From positions 1 through 40,371 of the forward strand of contig JAGXRM010000012.1 in the NCBI GenBank assembly GCA_018335855.1: a stretch of DNA of 40,371 bases. The letters are read 5' to 3'. Numbering within the stretch: the first letter of the stretch is position 1; each line of letters starts with the position of its first letter. The notes below the pieces were generated by a model that saw only the letters and a program-made list of their open reading frames with translations, searched no databases and had not been told where the DNA came from. Made by a program: the position numbers and the translations under genes. The DNA comes from Clostridiales bacterium (GTDB lineage: Bacteria > Bacillota > Dethiobacteria > Dethiobacterales > Dethiobacteraceae). Of this stretch, positions 24,600 through 33,011 are shown one piece after another.

Positions 24600-24734
24600 G
24601 CGCCAGAACACGCGAAGCGTGTTGACGAGGAGGAGGTTTATCGATTTTTCGGCGGATGCCTCCCGGCCGGGCCACGGCCGTAAGGGACTTTACAAAACCG
24701 GCAAGTAATTGCCGGCACAAAAAAGTTTCCGTGG
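24600..24734 (+). ncRNA. glmS ribozyme (glucosamine-6-phosphate-activated, self-cleaving)
   Basis: In the 209-base gap before glmS the conserved core is clear: cleavage site A|GCGCCAGAAC with G1 at 24600, a P2 hairpin (ACACGC / GCGTGT), TTGACGAGGAGGAGGTTTAT, then CGATTTTTCGGCGGATGCCT, then CCCGGC with GCCGTAAGGGAC, and a P4 hairpin (CCGGCAAGTAATTGCCGG). With glucosamine-6-phosphate as cofactor the RNA cuts itself and the downstream mRNA is degraded, giving feedback control of GlmS. Confidence 0.96.
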
Positions 24735-24778
24735 CTTATTAGTGTTCTTATAGAAATAGAAAGAAAGGGGACTTAAAT

Positions 24779-26605
24779 ATGTGTGGTATTGTTGGTTATA
24801 TCGGGGGGCAACAAGCCTACCCAATTTTGATAGAAGGTTTAAGTAAATTAGAATACCGGGGTTACGACTCCGCCGGGGTCGCACTCCTTTGTGAAGATCA
24901 TCTGGAAATGGTCAAATCTGTAGGCCGCCTCCGCGCCCTGGAAGAAAAGGTTGGAGCGACGGATCTGGTCGGTACCATCGGCATCGGTCATACCCGCTGG
25001 GCCACCCACGGGCGCCCCTGTGACGAGAATGCCCATCCTCACAGTGACTGTACCAACGAGTTTGTAGTTATCCACAACGGCATTATTGAGAACTACCAAT
25101 CCCTGCGGGAATGGCTTCAAAGTGAAGGCCACACTTTTCGTTCTGAAACAGATACGGAGGTACTGGCCCATCTCATCGAGCATTTTTACGAAGGTGACTT
25201 AAAAGAAGCCGTCCGCCTTGTGATTGACAAGGTAAAAGGCTCCTACGGCATGGTGGCGATGAGCCGTTACGAGCCGGACCGGCTCATCTGTGCCCGTAAA
25301 GACAGCCCCCTGGTAATCGGTCTGGGCGAAGGGGAAAACTTTATCGCCTCTGACATCCCCGCTTTACTCAAATACACCCGTCAGACCTTTATTCTTAACG
25401 ACGGCGAACTGGCCGATGTAACCCGGGACAGCGTCATCATTGAAAATGGTAATGGCGTGCCTATCGACAAAGAAATCATCCACATCGAGTGGGATGTACT
25501 CGCCGCAGAAAAAGACGGATATGAGCATTTCATGCTCAAGGAGATTCACGAACAACCCAAAGCAATCCGAGATACCCTCCGCAGCCGCATCACCGCAGAC
25601 GGCCTTGTAAACTTAGACGAAGTTAAATTAACAGCGGAGCAGACAAAGAACTTGCTCAAAGTGGTGATGGTTGCCTGCGGCACCGCGTACCACGCCGGTC
25701 TGGTTGGCAAATATGTCTTTGAAAAACTACTCCGTTTACCGGTTGAAGTAGACGTGGCGTCAGAATTCCGTTACCGTGATCCTCTCCTGGGTGAAGATAC
25801 TCTGGTTGTCGTTATCAGCCAATCCGGCGAAACCGCCGATACTCTGGCGGCCCTCCGCCTTGCTAAAGAAAAAGGCAGTCCAGTAGTGGCCGTGACGAAC
25901 GTAGTAGGAAGCACTGTATCCCGCGAAGCAGACCAGGTTATTTACACCTGGGCAGGTCCGGAAATTGCCGTCGCTTCCACCAAGGCATACACCACCCAGC
26001 TAATCGTACTCTATCTCCTAGCACTTCACCTTGGCCAACTTATGGAAGCCATCCCCAACGAAGAGGTAGTCCTTCTCACCCAGGAATTAACCCAACTACC
26101 CTCCCACGTGGATCAGATTCTGCGCCAGGCAAATGAACTCACCGAATTCACCAGTCGTCTCAGCCAGTGGGAAGATACCTTCTTCATCGGCCGCGGCCTG
26201 GATTACGCTGTAGCCCTGGAAGGCTCCCTGAAACTCAAAGAAATCTCCTATATCCACGCCGAAGCCTACGCCGCCGGCGAACTCAAGCACGGCACCCTGG
26301 CGCTGATTACCGAAAACATCCCGGTCATCGCTCTGGCAACCCAACCCCAGCTCTATGAAAAAATGTGGAGCAACATTAAAGAAGTGAAAGCCCGGGACGC
26401 CTACGTCCTAGCCATCGTTATGGAAGGGGACCGGGAAACCGGCAAAGAAGTGGACGCTGTGATTACTATCCCGGCTACAATCCCACTGCTTTCTCCGGTA
26501 CTGTCCGTCATCCCCCTGCAACTGCTGTCCTACTATGCCGCTGTACAGCGTGGTTGTGACGTTGATAAGCCAAGGAATCTGGCAAAAAGCGTAACTGTGG
26601 AATAG
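24779..26605 (+). CDS. glmS: Glutamine:fructose-6-phosphate aminotransferase GlmS
   Basis: Makes glucosamine-6-phosphate from fructose-6-phosphate and glutamine, the first step to UDP-GlcNAc. The 608-residue protein starts MCGIVGYIGG with the nucleophile Cys2 of the glutaminase domain, has HTRWATHG and HNGIIENY, then two SIS sugar-isomerase domains (ISQSGETADTLAALRLAKEK) and the invariant C-terminus DKPRNLAKSVTVE. Its last codons match the conserved stretch bound by TnsD in Tn7 targeting. The leader holds a glmS ribozyme. A sharp drop in GC begins right after the stop. Confidence 0.97.
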   Translation: MCGIVGYIGGQQAYPILIEGLSKLEYRGYDSAGVALLCEDHLEMVKSVGRLRALEEKVGATDLVGTIGIGHTRWATHGRPCDENAHPHSDCTNEFVVIHNGIIENYQSLREWLQSEGHTFRSETDTEVLAHLIEHFYEGDLKEAVRLVIDKVKGSYGMVAMSRYEPDRLICARKDSPLVIGLGEGENFIASDIPALLKYTRQTFILNDGELADVTRDSVIIENGNGVPIDKEIIHIEWDVLAAEKDGYEHFMLKEIHEQPKAIRDTLRSRITADGLVNLDEVKLTAEQTKNLLKVVMVACGTAYHAGLVGKYVFEKLLRLPVEVDVASEFRYRDPLLGEDTLVVVISQSGETADTLAALRLAKEKGSPVVAVTNVVGSTVSREADQVIYTWAGPEIAVASTKAYTTQLIVLYLLALHLGQLMEAIPNEEVVLLTQELTQLPSHVDQILRQANELTEFTSRLSQWEDTFFIGRGLDYAVALEGSLKLKEISYIHAEAYAAGELKHGTLALITENIPVIALATQPQLYEKMWSNIKEVKARDAYVLAIVMEGDRETGKEVDAVITIPATIPLLSPVLSVIPLQLLSYYAAVQRGCDVDKPRNLAKSVTVE

Positions 26606-26630
26606 TTAGCAGGCAGCCAATCAAAAAAAA

Positions 26631-26697
26631 TGATACTTTAAAATAAAGTTTTATCAATTAAAATATAGTTATATCATTTAAAAAAAAGTTCTATCAA
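26631..26697 (+). repeat. Three 20-bp tandem repeats 25 bases after glmS; candidate Tn7-like transposon end
   Basis: Three abutting imperfect copies of a 20-base unit lie at 26638-26657, 26658-26677 and 26678-26697, with consensus TTAAAAtaaAGTTnTATCAa. They are preceded by TGATACT at 26631, exactly 25 bases after the glmS stop, the classical Tn7 insertion distance. A run of A immediately precedes it, which would suit a 5-bp target duplication. Each unit resembles the AAAATA-GTT-C core of TnsB sites. The terminal trinucleotide is TGA rather than the usual TGT, and no tns gene is in view, so the identity is a hypothesis. Confidence 0.55.
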
Positions 26698-26740
26698 AAA
26701 GAGGTACTACTTCACTTGCTGAAGTAGTACCTCTTCTATT
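26696..26740. terminator. Strong hairpin terminator downstream of glmS
   Basis: A perfect 14-bp stem (GAGGTACTACTTCA / TGAAGTAGTACCTC) with a five-base loop, flanked by A and T/pyrimidine runs, so it can act in both directions. It separates glmS and the repeat array from the defence genes. Confidence 0.85.
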
Positions 26741-26814
26741 GCATCATACTATTAAATTAACTTTATTTTCGTTTTAATAAAGGATGTTGAACGTATATAT
26801 AGAAATATGGAAAT

Positions 26815-26852
26815 TAATACCTAATACCTAATACCTAACACCTAACACCTAA
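26815..26852 (+). repeat. Heptanucleotide tandem repeat
   Basis: Five exactly phased 7-base units, TAATACC three times and then TAACACC twice, followed by a partial TAATAAA. It ends about 50 bases before the GTG start of the restriction-nuclease gene, inside its leader or promoter region. A unit length that is not a multiple of three outside the coding region could change promoter spacing if copy number varies; this is conjecture. Confidence 0.85.
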
Positions 26853-26903
26853 TAAATAATTAAAATGGTTCATAAAATCCATGCTTTAAGGAGGGAAGGG
26901 TCA

Positions 26904-28430
26904 GTGTTTAATTTTTTTAGAAGACAATCATATAAAGGTACTAGTATTAAAAATGAAGCCGTAACAATAGAAGAAAATTTACAATGCGAAGTAATTGCAG
27001 TTGAACCCGAGCATCTTGAACCTGAAATGCTGAAGAAAGAATTCACAGATAATTACATAACGCATCATCATTGTCTTAAGACTATCAATGTTGCATTTTC
27101 TATGTATCGGAAATTTTATTTCTATGAAGACATCGAGGATAGTACACTATATAAATTATTTGAATACTTATATTCATTAACTAGTGGTATTGATAGTATA
27201 GCTGAATATGAAAAGTTTATTGCGTCCGAGATTAAGCCGCTTTTCATGAATTTCTTTGGAAGCATTTACAATATCGAAGATAATTGGAATGTATTAGAAT
27301 CATTATATAGGAGCACCAATAATGGAAGTTATATACTAGAATATGCAACCTTTCAAAAATCTATATTAGATTTATACTCAGAAATAGAGGAAGCTCAAAA
27401 CGATATAATTGACCTAACCTTTCTCAGGAACCTCGTATTAGTTAAACTATTTGCTTGTGTTGTTGCACTTAATAGATTGTTTGTTATTTCCCGCAATCAA
27501 GATAAATTATTGAACCATGATGAATTAAATACTATAAGAGTTAATTTGCATGAACAGTTTAACGATGATTATAACATAATATTTGAAAAAATATCGCCTC
27601 TATATAATAAGTTTTATAACAAGGTTTTTGATGACCGCTTTACATGTTCTGATTTAATATGCCTTATCAGAATTATCAATGAAAAAGACCATAAGGGAGC
27701 ATTTCCATTTCTACATGAAGATTGTGACAGAATAATTATGCACCTACGAAAAACACATGACCAACTGGATTATGATATCATCGTTAAAGGATTACTAGAA
27801 TTTATACCTGAATATGATTGGAGCGGTCTTGCAAGAAAATTAGGAGTAGATATGACGGTAACATTTTATGTTTTTTATTCAACACTAATAGAAAAAGCAG
27901 TGCCGCTACTAAGTTTGGATGGATTGTATAAATCAATTTACTGTGATAATGATATAGCAAAAAAGTTTAAAGAATTTTATGAGGAACTCGAATTAATTCA
28001 AGAAAAAGAGCGTTACCTAAAAGGTGATTTTACAAAAGAGCATAATGAACTGGCATTTAATCTGGCTCGTAGTAATATTATAACTGGTGAGGAATTTGAA
28101 CTTTATATTAAATTTATTTTTGAGAAACTAGGTTATAACGTTGAGTTAACCAAAGCGACAGGTGACCAGGGCGCTGATTTAGTTCTCATGAAAGATAACG
28201 TTAAAACAGTTGTGCAAGCAAAATTTTATAATAATAGCGTAGGAAATAAGGCAGTTCAAGAAGTAGTAGCAGCTTTAAAAATTTACGATGCACAAATCGG
28301 AATTGTAGTAACTAATAATCGCTTTACAAAGGCCGCCATAGAACTTGCAGAGGCAAATAATATATATCTTATCGATTGTGACGGACTGGATTCATTGGTA
28401 AAAAGCATTTTAGATTTATCGACTACTTAA
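26904..28430 (+). CDS. Restriction endonuclease with C-terminal Mrr-type domain
   Basis: A 508-residue protein. The last 110 or so residues form a Mrr_cat PD-(D/E)xK nuclease: EEFELYIKFIFEKLGYNVEL, then GDQGADLVL with Asp425, then VVQAKFY with Gln438-x-Lys440, and a TNNRFTKAAIELAEAN strand-helix. The N-terminal 390 residues are helical and not recognised. The frame opens at an ATG (26865), but AAGGAGGG precedes a GTG at 26904 that gives the start MFNFFRRQSY; this is preferred. Mrr-type enzymes often cut modified or foreign DNA without a partner methyltransferase. It sits first in the AT-rich island after glmS and is probably monocistronic. Confidence 0.8.
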   Translation: MFNFFRRQSYKGTSIKNEAVTIEENLQCEVIAVEPEHLEPEMLKKEFTDNYITHHHCLKTINVAFSMYRKFYFYEDIEDSTLYKLFEYLYSLTSGIDSIAEYEKFIASEIKPLFMNFFGSIYNIEDNWNVLESLYRSTNNGSYILEYATFQKSILDLYSEIEEAQNDIIDLTFLRNLVLVKLFACVVALNRLFVISRNQDKLLNHDELNTIRVNLHEQFNDDYNIIFEKISPLYNKFYNKVFDDRFTCSDLICLIRIINEKDHKGAFPFLHEDCDRIIMHLRKTHDQLDYDIIVKGLLEFIPEYDWSGLARKLGVDMTVTFYVFYSTLIEKAVPLLSLDGLYKSIYCDNDIAKKFKEFYEELELIQEKERYLKGDFTKEHNELAFNLARSNIITGEEFELYIKFIFEKLGYNVELTKATGDQGADLVLMKDNVKTVVQAKFYNNSVGNKAVQEVVAALKIYDAQIGIVVTNNRFTKAAIELAEANNIYLIDCDGLDSLVKSILDLSTT

Positions 28431-28576
28431 TCCCTTTACGCTAATGCAAGTATCGTAGTGTATTTTTGTTCTTGAACTTGGCCACATTTGCATTTAGACC
28501 TATACATTAGGCAATTACTTCTTTGTAATCTAAATATTTAACGCATGATATTAATTAAGCTTTAAGAATAATAATG

Positions 28577-28613
28577 AAGGCCTGTTACGAATAGTAAATC
28601 GTACGGGCCTTTT
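28577..28613 (+). terminator. Terminator after the Mrr-type nuclease gene
   Basis: A hairpin with outer stem AAGGCC / GGGCCTT and inner TACGA / TCGTA, followed by TTTT. The 277-base gap around it (28431-28707) holds no other gene. A TATAAT at 28679-28684 may be the -10 box of the gajA promoter. Confidence 0.65.
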
Positions 28614-28707
28614 CGACATTTTTAGATGGATTGGCACAACAAAAAAGGTAATATTTTCAAAGTGTTGAATCCTCTAACTATAATAATAGAAAAGAGGGGT
28701 AAGCCAG

Positions 28708-30426
28708 ATGAGACTTAGCCAGGTAAGAATCGAAAATTATAGAAATTTAAGCGGTTTGTCAATGTCTTTTCACCCACTAGTTACATTTATTGTTGGAGAA
28801 AATAACCTAGGGAAAACAAATATTATTCATATGTTAGATATTTTATTTAATCAAACACGCTTTTATGAAGAAGATTTTTTTGACTCAACAAAGGCAATAG
28901 AAATTGAAATTCAATTTTTGATGTCAGAGATAGAAATTGGGTTATTTGAAGACCTATTCGACCCAGAGGGTGGGCATAGAATAAATATAGTTGCAAAACA
29001 GGAAAACCCTGATGAACCAATTGTATTTCATCATAAAGAGACAGGTACATACATTGAACAGAGTAGAGTTAAATGTATCAATTACGTACGGTATGATTCT
29101 TTAAGAAATCCAAGCCAAGAGCTTAACTTTAATAGTAGAAGAGGTGTTGGTAAAGTATTTGGTCATATTGTAAATGACTATATAAAGAAAAATGATTTGG
29201 ATGGTACTGATTTAATAAATGCAACATCTGTTGATGGCTTATTGGAAGATATTAATAGTAAGCTGTCTAAAATAAAGACACTTAAGGATTTTGAAATTAG
29301 TGCAGTTTTAGAAAGCAAAATAGAAGATATTCTTGCCAAACTAGTTGTACTGCAAGATGATAAAGGCTTTAAACTTGAAAAAGCTGGATATGGTATCCAA
29401 TTTTTATCTCTGTTTCCACTTGTAATACTGGAAAAAATCTTAAGTCTTAATAAAAAAAGATTTGCCAGAAGTTTATTTATTGATGAATCTAATAAAAGTT
29501 ATATGCCGATGCTTCTAGGTTTAGATGAGCCAGAGGTTCATTTACACCCATATATGCAACGAGCCTTAGTGAGGTACTTAATTAAAGTATTAAACAATAA
29601 AGATGAACAATTTAGTGACTTGGTGAAAATACTATATGGAATCGATAATATATCAGGGCAATTACTAATTACAACTCATTCACCAAATATTATTCTCGAT
29701 TCATATAAACATATAAACCATATCTACAAGGATACGGGGTTAAAGGTCAATTGCGGCACAGAGATACATTTGTCAGTAGCCGAAGAAAAACAATTATATA
29801 TGAATATGCCGTATATTAAAGAAGCTTTCTTCTCTAAATGTGTATTTCTTGTAGAAGGACAAAGTGAATTAGGGGCAGTCCCTATATTCGCTGAGAGAGA
29901 ACGTATAAATTTAGATGAATTAGGAATTAGCATTATACAGGCAGGAAGTGGAGATTCTATACCTCCTTTAGTTAGGTTGTTAAACCAATTTGGCATAAAA
30001 AATGTTTCAATAATAGATAAAGATAAGTTTGATGAAAAACCTGAACTATTTAAGGATATTACGAACTTATATCATACCGATGGAATTGACTTCGAGGAAG
30101 AAATATTTAATCACTTTTCGTTAACTGAGTATGTAAAATTTGTAGAAAATACAGAACCTGCACGGAGATGTTTTTTAGCTGGTGATGCTAAAAAACTTAA
30201 TATTGAGATTGATTACAGTCAAGAAACTCTTCATACGCAATTAGACCATGTAGACTCAGCTCTGATAAATCAGCTTAGGGAGTCATTAAAAGCAAAATGT
30301 ATTAGCAATCTCAGGAATAAGAAAAGTATTATATTTGGTAGGATTTTAGCGGAGAGCGTAACTAATATACCCAGTACATACATGCAAGCTCTTAGTAAAG
30401 CCAAGGAGATGGCACAAAATGTTTGA
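28708..30426 (+). CDS. gajA: Gabija nuclease GajA (OLD-family ATPase with TOPRIM domain)
   Basis: First subunit of the Gabija anti-phage system, a DNA-nicking nuclease regulated by nucleotide. The 572-residue protein has an ABC-type ATPase domain with Walker A GENNLGKTN (30-38), Walker B LLGLDEPEVHLH (269-280) and the His switch TTHSPN (322-327). A C-terminal TOPRIM domain carries the catalytic Glu383 (FLVEGQSELGA) and the DxD pair Asp437/Asp439 (IIDKDK). The length matches known GajA proteins. Start is ATG with AGAGGGG upstream. It overlaps gajB by eight bases. Other OLD-family nucleases paired with a UvrD helicase look similar, so the subtype name carries some doubt. Confidence 0.87.
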   Translation: MRLSQVRIENYRNLSGLSMSFHPLVTFIVGENNLGKTNIIHMLDILFNQTRFYEEDFFDSTKAIEIEIQFLMSEIEIGLFEDLFDPEGGHRINIVAKQENPDEPIVFHHKETGTYIEQSRVKCINYVRYDSLRNPSQELNFNSRRGVGKVFGHIVNDYIKKNDLDGTDLINATSVDGLLEDINSKLSKIKTLKDFEISAVLESKIEDILAKLVVLQDDKGFKLEKAGYGIQFLSLFPLVILEKILSLNKKRFARSLFIDESNKSYMPMLLGLDEPEVHLHPYMQRALVRYLIKVLNNKDEQFSDLVKILYGIDNISGQLLITTHSPNIILDSYKHINHIYKDTGLKVNCGTEIHLSVAEEKQLYMNMPYIKEAFFSKCVFLVEGQSELGAVPIFAERERINLDELGISIIQAGSGDSIPPLVRLLNQFGIKNVSIIDKDKFDEKPELFKDITNLYHTDGIDFEEEIFNHFSLTEYVKFVENTEPARRCFLAGDAKKLNIEIDYSQETLHTQLDHVDSALINQLRESLKAKCISNLRNKKSIIFGRILAESVTNIPSTYMQALSKAKEMAQNV

Positions 30427-32209
30427 TAATCAAGAACAAGTAAAAAAGAAAATTGAGGAGTTACATTCTGGTGATATTAAGCAGCTAGAGGCTATTTTTT
30501 CTGAAGCAAAAAAGCTAATTATTGAGGCACCAGCAGGTTACGGAAAAACAAAAACAATGATAAGTACAATTGCATACTTAATAGCATCAAAACAATTACT
30601 TTATCCCAAAAAAGTCCTAGCTTTAACTTTTAGCGTTAATTCAGCAATTAAAATTAAAAATGATATCGCACTTTATTTGCCAAATATGTTAGGGGTAGAT
30701 ATAAATTCTACGATAAAATTAAATGAAAAAGTTTTTATATCTAACTATCACGGATTCTGTAGGCATTTTCTCAAACTATATGGTTACTTAATGCATGAAA
30801 ACCTAGTATCCATAAATTCTCTGTCTTCTGTAGATGATAGTAGCGCCCAACACTTGAACTCATTAGATATTGGACTAAGTCTTGATGAAATAAATCTTTT
30901 AACTAGAATAAGTGAAGCAATTAAGAGCTATGATATTGATATTCTAAATAAAGAATGGCTGGAATATACAAATATAGTTTTGAACAAGTTTATAACTAAT
31001 AATTTCATTACTTATAATGCAATCATTCTTTTAGTCATAAAATGCTTAGTTGAACATCCGACTATCAAAGAGTTTTATCAAAAGTTTTTTCCAATAATTA
31101 TAGTTGATGAATTTCAAGATACTAACGCAATTAGTTGGAGGTTGCTACGGGAATTAACTAATGAGAAGACTCGGCTAATACTTATGGGTGACTCTTTACA
31201 ACGAATATATGGCTTTATCGGAGCAATACCAAGCCTATTAAGTAAAGCACAAAAAATATATGAAGCAGAAAAAATACAGCTTGAAAAAAATTATCGATTT
31301 AAGGACAATCCACAAATGTTATTGCTTGATAAAAATATCAGAGCAAATGCTGAAAATCCATCAAATCCAGAAATTAATGAGTCAGCTAGAATTCCATACA
31401 GGCTGTTCCAAACTCAGATAGAAGAGTCTTCTTGGGTTGCAGAAAAGATATGGGAATTAATTCGCTCAGGTGATAATGTAAGAATAGCTATCTTAGTTCA
31501 ACAACGGAGTAGTAACATTGAAGTAATTATGGATACTTTAAGTTCCAGTGGGGTTGATTATTTTTTTGGACTTTTCAGGGATGATGACAGTGAATATATA
31601 AGATTCCATATGCAGAGTTTACTATTATTTAGAGACATTATAAAAAATAAGGCGACTATTTCTAAAGTCTTATTATCAAAATTTTATAAGATGGTTAAAG
31701 ATGAACTTAAAGACCAGGACTCCCCAACATATAACTCTTTATTAGCATTATTGCAGATTTTTATAAATAAGATTGGTGAATTAGTTTTTCTTACATCCGA
31801 AGAAAAAACTACACTAATCATAGAAACTCTTGAAAATAGAGCGTTAAAGCAAAATATGGAGCATGTTAGCAGCAATGTTTTGATTTCCACCGTTCATGGT
31901 GCCAAAGGGCTTGAATGGGACTATGTTATTCTGCCAGACATGGAGCAGTTTCTTTTCCCGAACTATCCGAGTCTATGTGGAATGTGTCGCTCTCGTTTTA
32001 CAAATCCTTGCGAGTTTATTCTTACGCCATCACTTGAAGATACCTTTCTTGCCGAATTAAGTGTCTTCTATGTAGCAGTAACAAGAGCAAGGAAACAAGT
32101 GTTCTTTTCAGGAAGTAAATATAGATTGGATAGGGATGGCAATGAACAACAAGCAAAGCCGAGTTGTTTAGTTCGGCTACCTGGAATCGTGTTGGATGAA
32201 GAAGAATAA
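30419..32209 (+). CDS. gajB: Gabija helicase-like protein GajB (UvrD/Rep family)
   Basis: Second Gabija subunit, a superfamily 1 helicase-like ATPase thought to sense nucleic acid ends and activate GajA. The 596 residues include Walker A APAGYGKT (37-44), YHGFCRHF (motif Ia region), the Walker B motif VDEFQDTN, MGDSLQRIYGF (motif III), EKNYRF (motif IV) and, near the C-terminus, STVHGAKGLEWDYVILPD and FYVAVTRAR (motifs V and VI). It is about 100 residues longer than the reference GajB and carries a cysteine cluster C520-x2-C523-x7-C531 between motifs V and VI, which might bind a metal. Translation is coupled to gajA by overlap. Confidence 0.87.
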   Translation: MFDNQEQVKKKIEELHSGDIKQLEAIFSEAKKLIIEAPAGYGKTKTMISTIAYLIASKQLLYPKKVLALTFSVNSAIKIKNDIALYLPNMLGVDINSTIKLNEKVFISNYHGFCRHFLKLYGYLMHENLVSINSLSSVDDSSAQHLNSLDIGLSLDEINLLTRISEAIKSYDIDILNKEWLEYTNIVLNKFITNNFITYNAIILLVIKCLVEHPTIKEFYQKFFPIIIVDEFQDTNAISWRLLRELTNEKTRLILMGDSLQRIYGFIGAIPSLLSKAQKIYEAEKIQLEKNYRFKDNPQMLLLDKNIRANAENPSNPEINESARIPYRLFQTQIEESSWVAEKIWELIRSGDNVRIAILVQQRSSNIEVIMDTLSSSGVDYFFGLFRDDDSEYIRFHMQSLLLFRDIIKNKATISKVLLSKFYKMVKDELKDQDSPTYNSLLALLQIFINKIGELVFLTSEEKTTLIIETLENRALKQNMEHVSSNVLISTVHGAKGLEWDYVILPDMEQFLFPNYPSLCGMCRSRFTNPCEFILTPSLEDTFLAELSVFYVAVTRARKQVFFSGSKYRLDRDGNEQQAKPSCLVRLPGIVLDEEE

Positions 32210-32233
32210 CTGCAACTTAAGCGAGGAAAGTGG

Positions 32234-32626
32234 GTGATAGTAATGAGTTTTCCTAGTGAAACATTAAAACCAAAAGATTATTGTACAGCAATTAGCAATC
32301 TTCCATTGCAAATTGGTAAAATAATGGTGATTCATAGTGGGAACTTATATACTTGCGTTGCTAGGTTGGACTGTTTAAGTAGTACACCGAATACAATTGG
32401 ATTAATTCTACATAACGAAGAGTATGGGGACCTTGAGTTTGAATTTAATCAGAATCAGGAGCCGATAATCTATTCTCAACCCAATAAAATATGGCCCGAC
32501 AGAGAAAGTATTTTTATAAATTGCTGGGGGCGTCACTTTCTTCTCTATGTAACACAAGACCAAGTTAAGATAATAATGAACTACTTGGGATGTGTAAAAG
32601 AGTATGTGGCAACTAATAATAAATAG
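32234..32626 (+). CDS. Small protein of unknown function in the Gabija operon
   Basis: I do not recognise this protein of about 130 aa. It has no signal peptide or membrane segment and looks like a compact mixed alpha/beta protein, with strands such as KIMVIHSGNLYTCVARLDC and SIFINCWGRHFLLYVTQD. The gap to gajB is only 24 bases and the strand is the same, and a strong terminator stands 120 bases after its stop, so it is probably the third gene of the operon. Start is GTG at 32234 (GAGG seven bases upstream) or ATG at 32243. It could be an accessory or regulator of Gabija, or a passenger. Confidence 0.6.
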   Translation: MIVMSFPSETLKPKDYCTAISNLPLQIGKIMVIHSGNLYTCVARLDCLSSTPNTIGLILHNEEYGDLEFEFNQNQEPIIYSQPNKIWPDRESIFINCWGRHFLLYVTQDQVKIIMNYLGCVKEYVATNNK

Positions 32627-32748
32627 CTTACTAGAGATGACTTCTTTGAGTTCTCAAAAATTTATTTATGTTCAGGCTCTTGACAGTCCCCTCTTACATG
32701 TTTCATCCTATAACCTGTTAATAGCTTCTAATAATTAGCTTTAAAGGT

Positions 32749-32790
32749 ACAACCATATGGCCACTTGTCAGGTCATATGGTTGTATTTTT
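32749..32790 (+). terminator. Terminator of the Gabija operon
   Basis: A long stem with perfect outer arms (ACAACCATATG / CATATGGTTGT), loop GCCACTTGTCAGGT and the tail ATTTTTT. The rest of the 385-base gap (32627-33011) shows nothing I can name. Confidence 0.85.
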
Positions 32791-33011
32791 TACACTTCAT
32801 TAATTGTGTTTGTGAGACTGAAAGTAATTTATTTGAAGCTAGAAAGTACTCCCAATTAACACGCGCACCATTTTTTGCCTTAGGAACGTTTTTATACAGA
32901 GCTACATGATTTATTAATATACTAATGACAGTTAAAGGGAATACGCAACTTTAAGTGGAATAAATGTTACATCTCACTCAAGATGTAGTAATCTGATGAT
33001 GAAGAATAAGT

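Noticed and set aside
26631-26700. CRISPR array after glmS
   Set aside because: The 20-bp units abut with no spacers, and there are no cas genes, so this is a tandem repeat and not a CRISPR.
28708-30426. Retron or plain OLD nuclease instead of GajA
   Set aside because: No reverse transcriptase or msr/msd RNA is nearby, and the ATPase-TOPRIM layout overlapping a UvrD-like gene is the Gabija arrangement.
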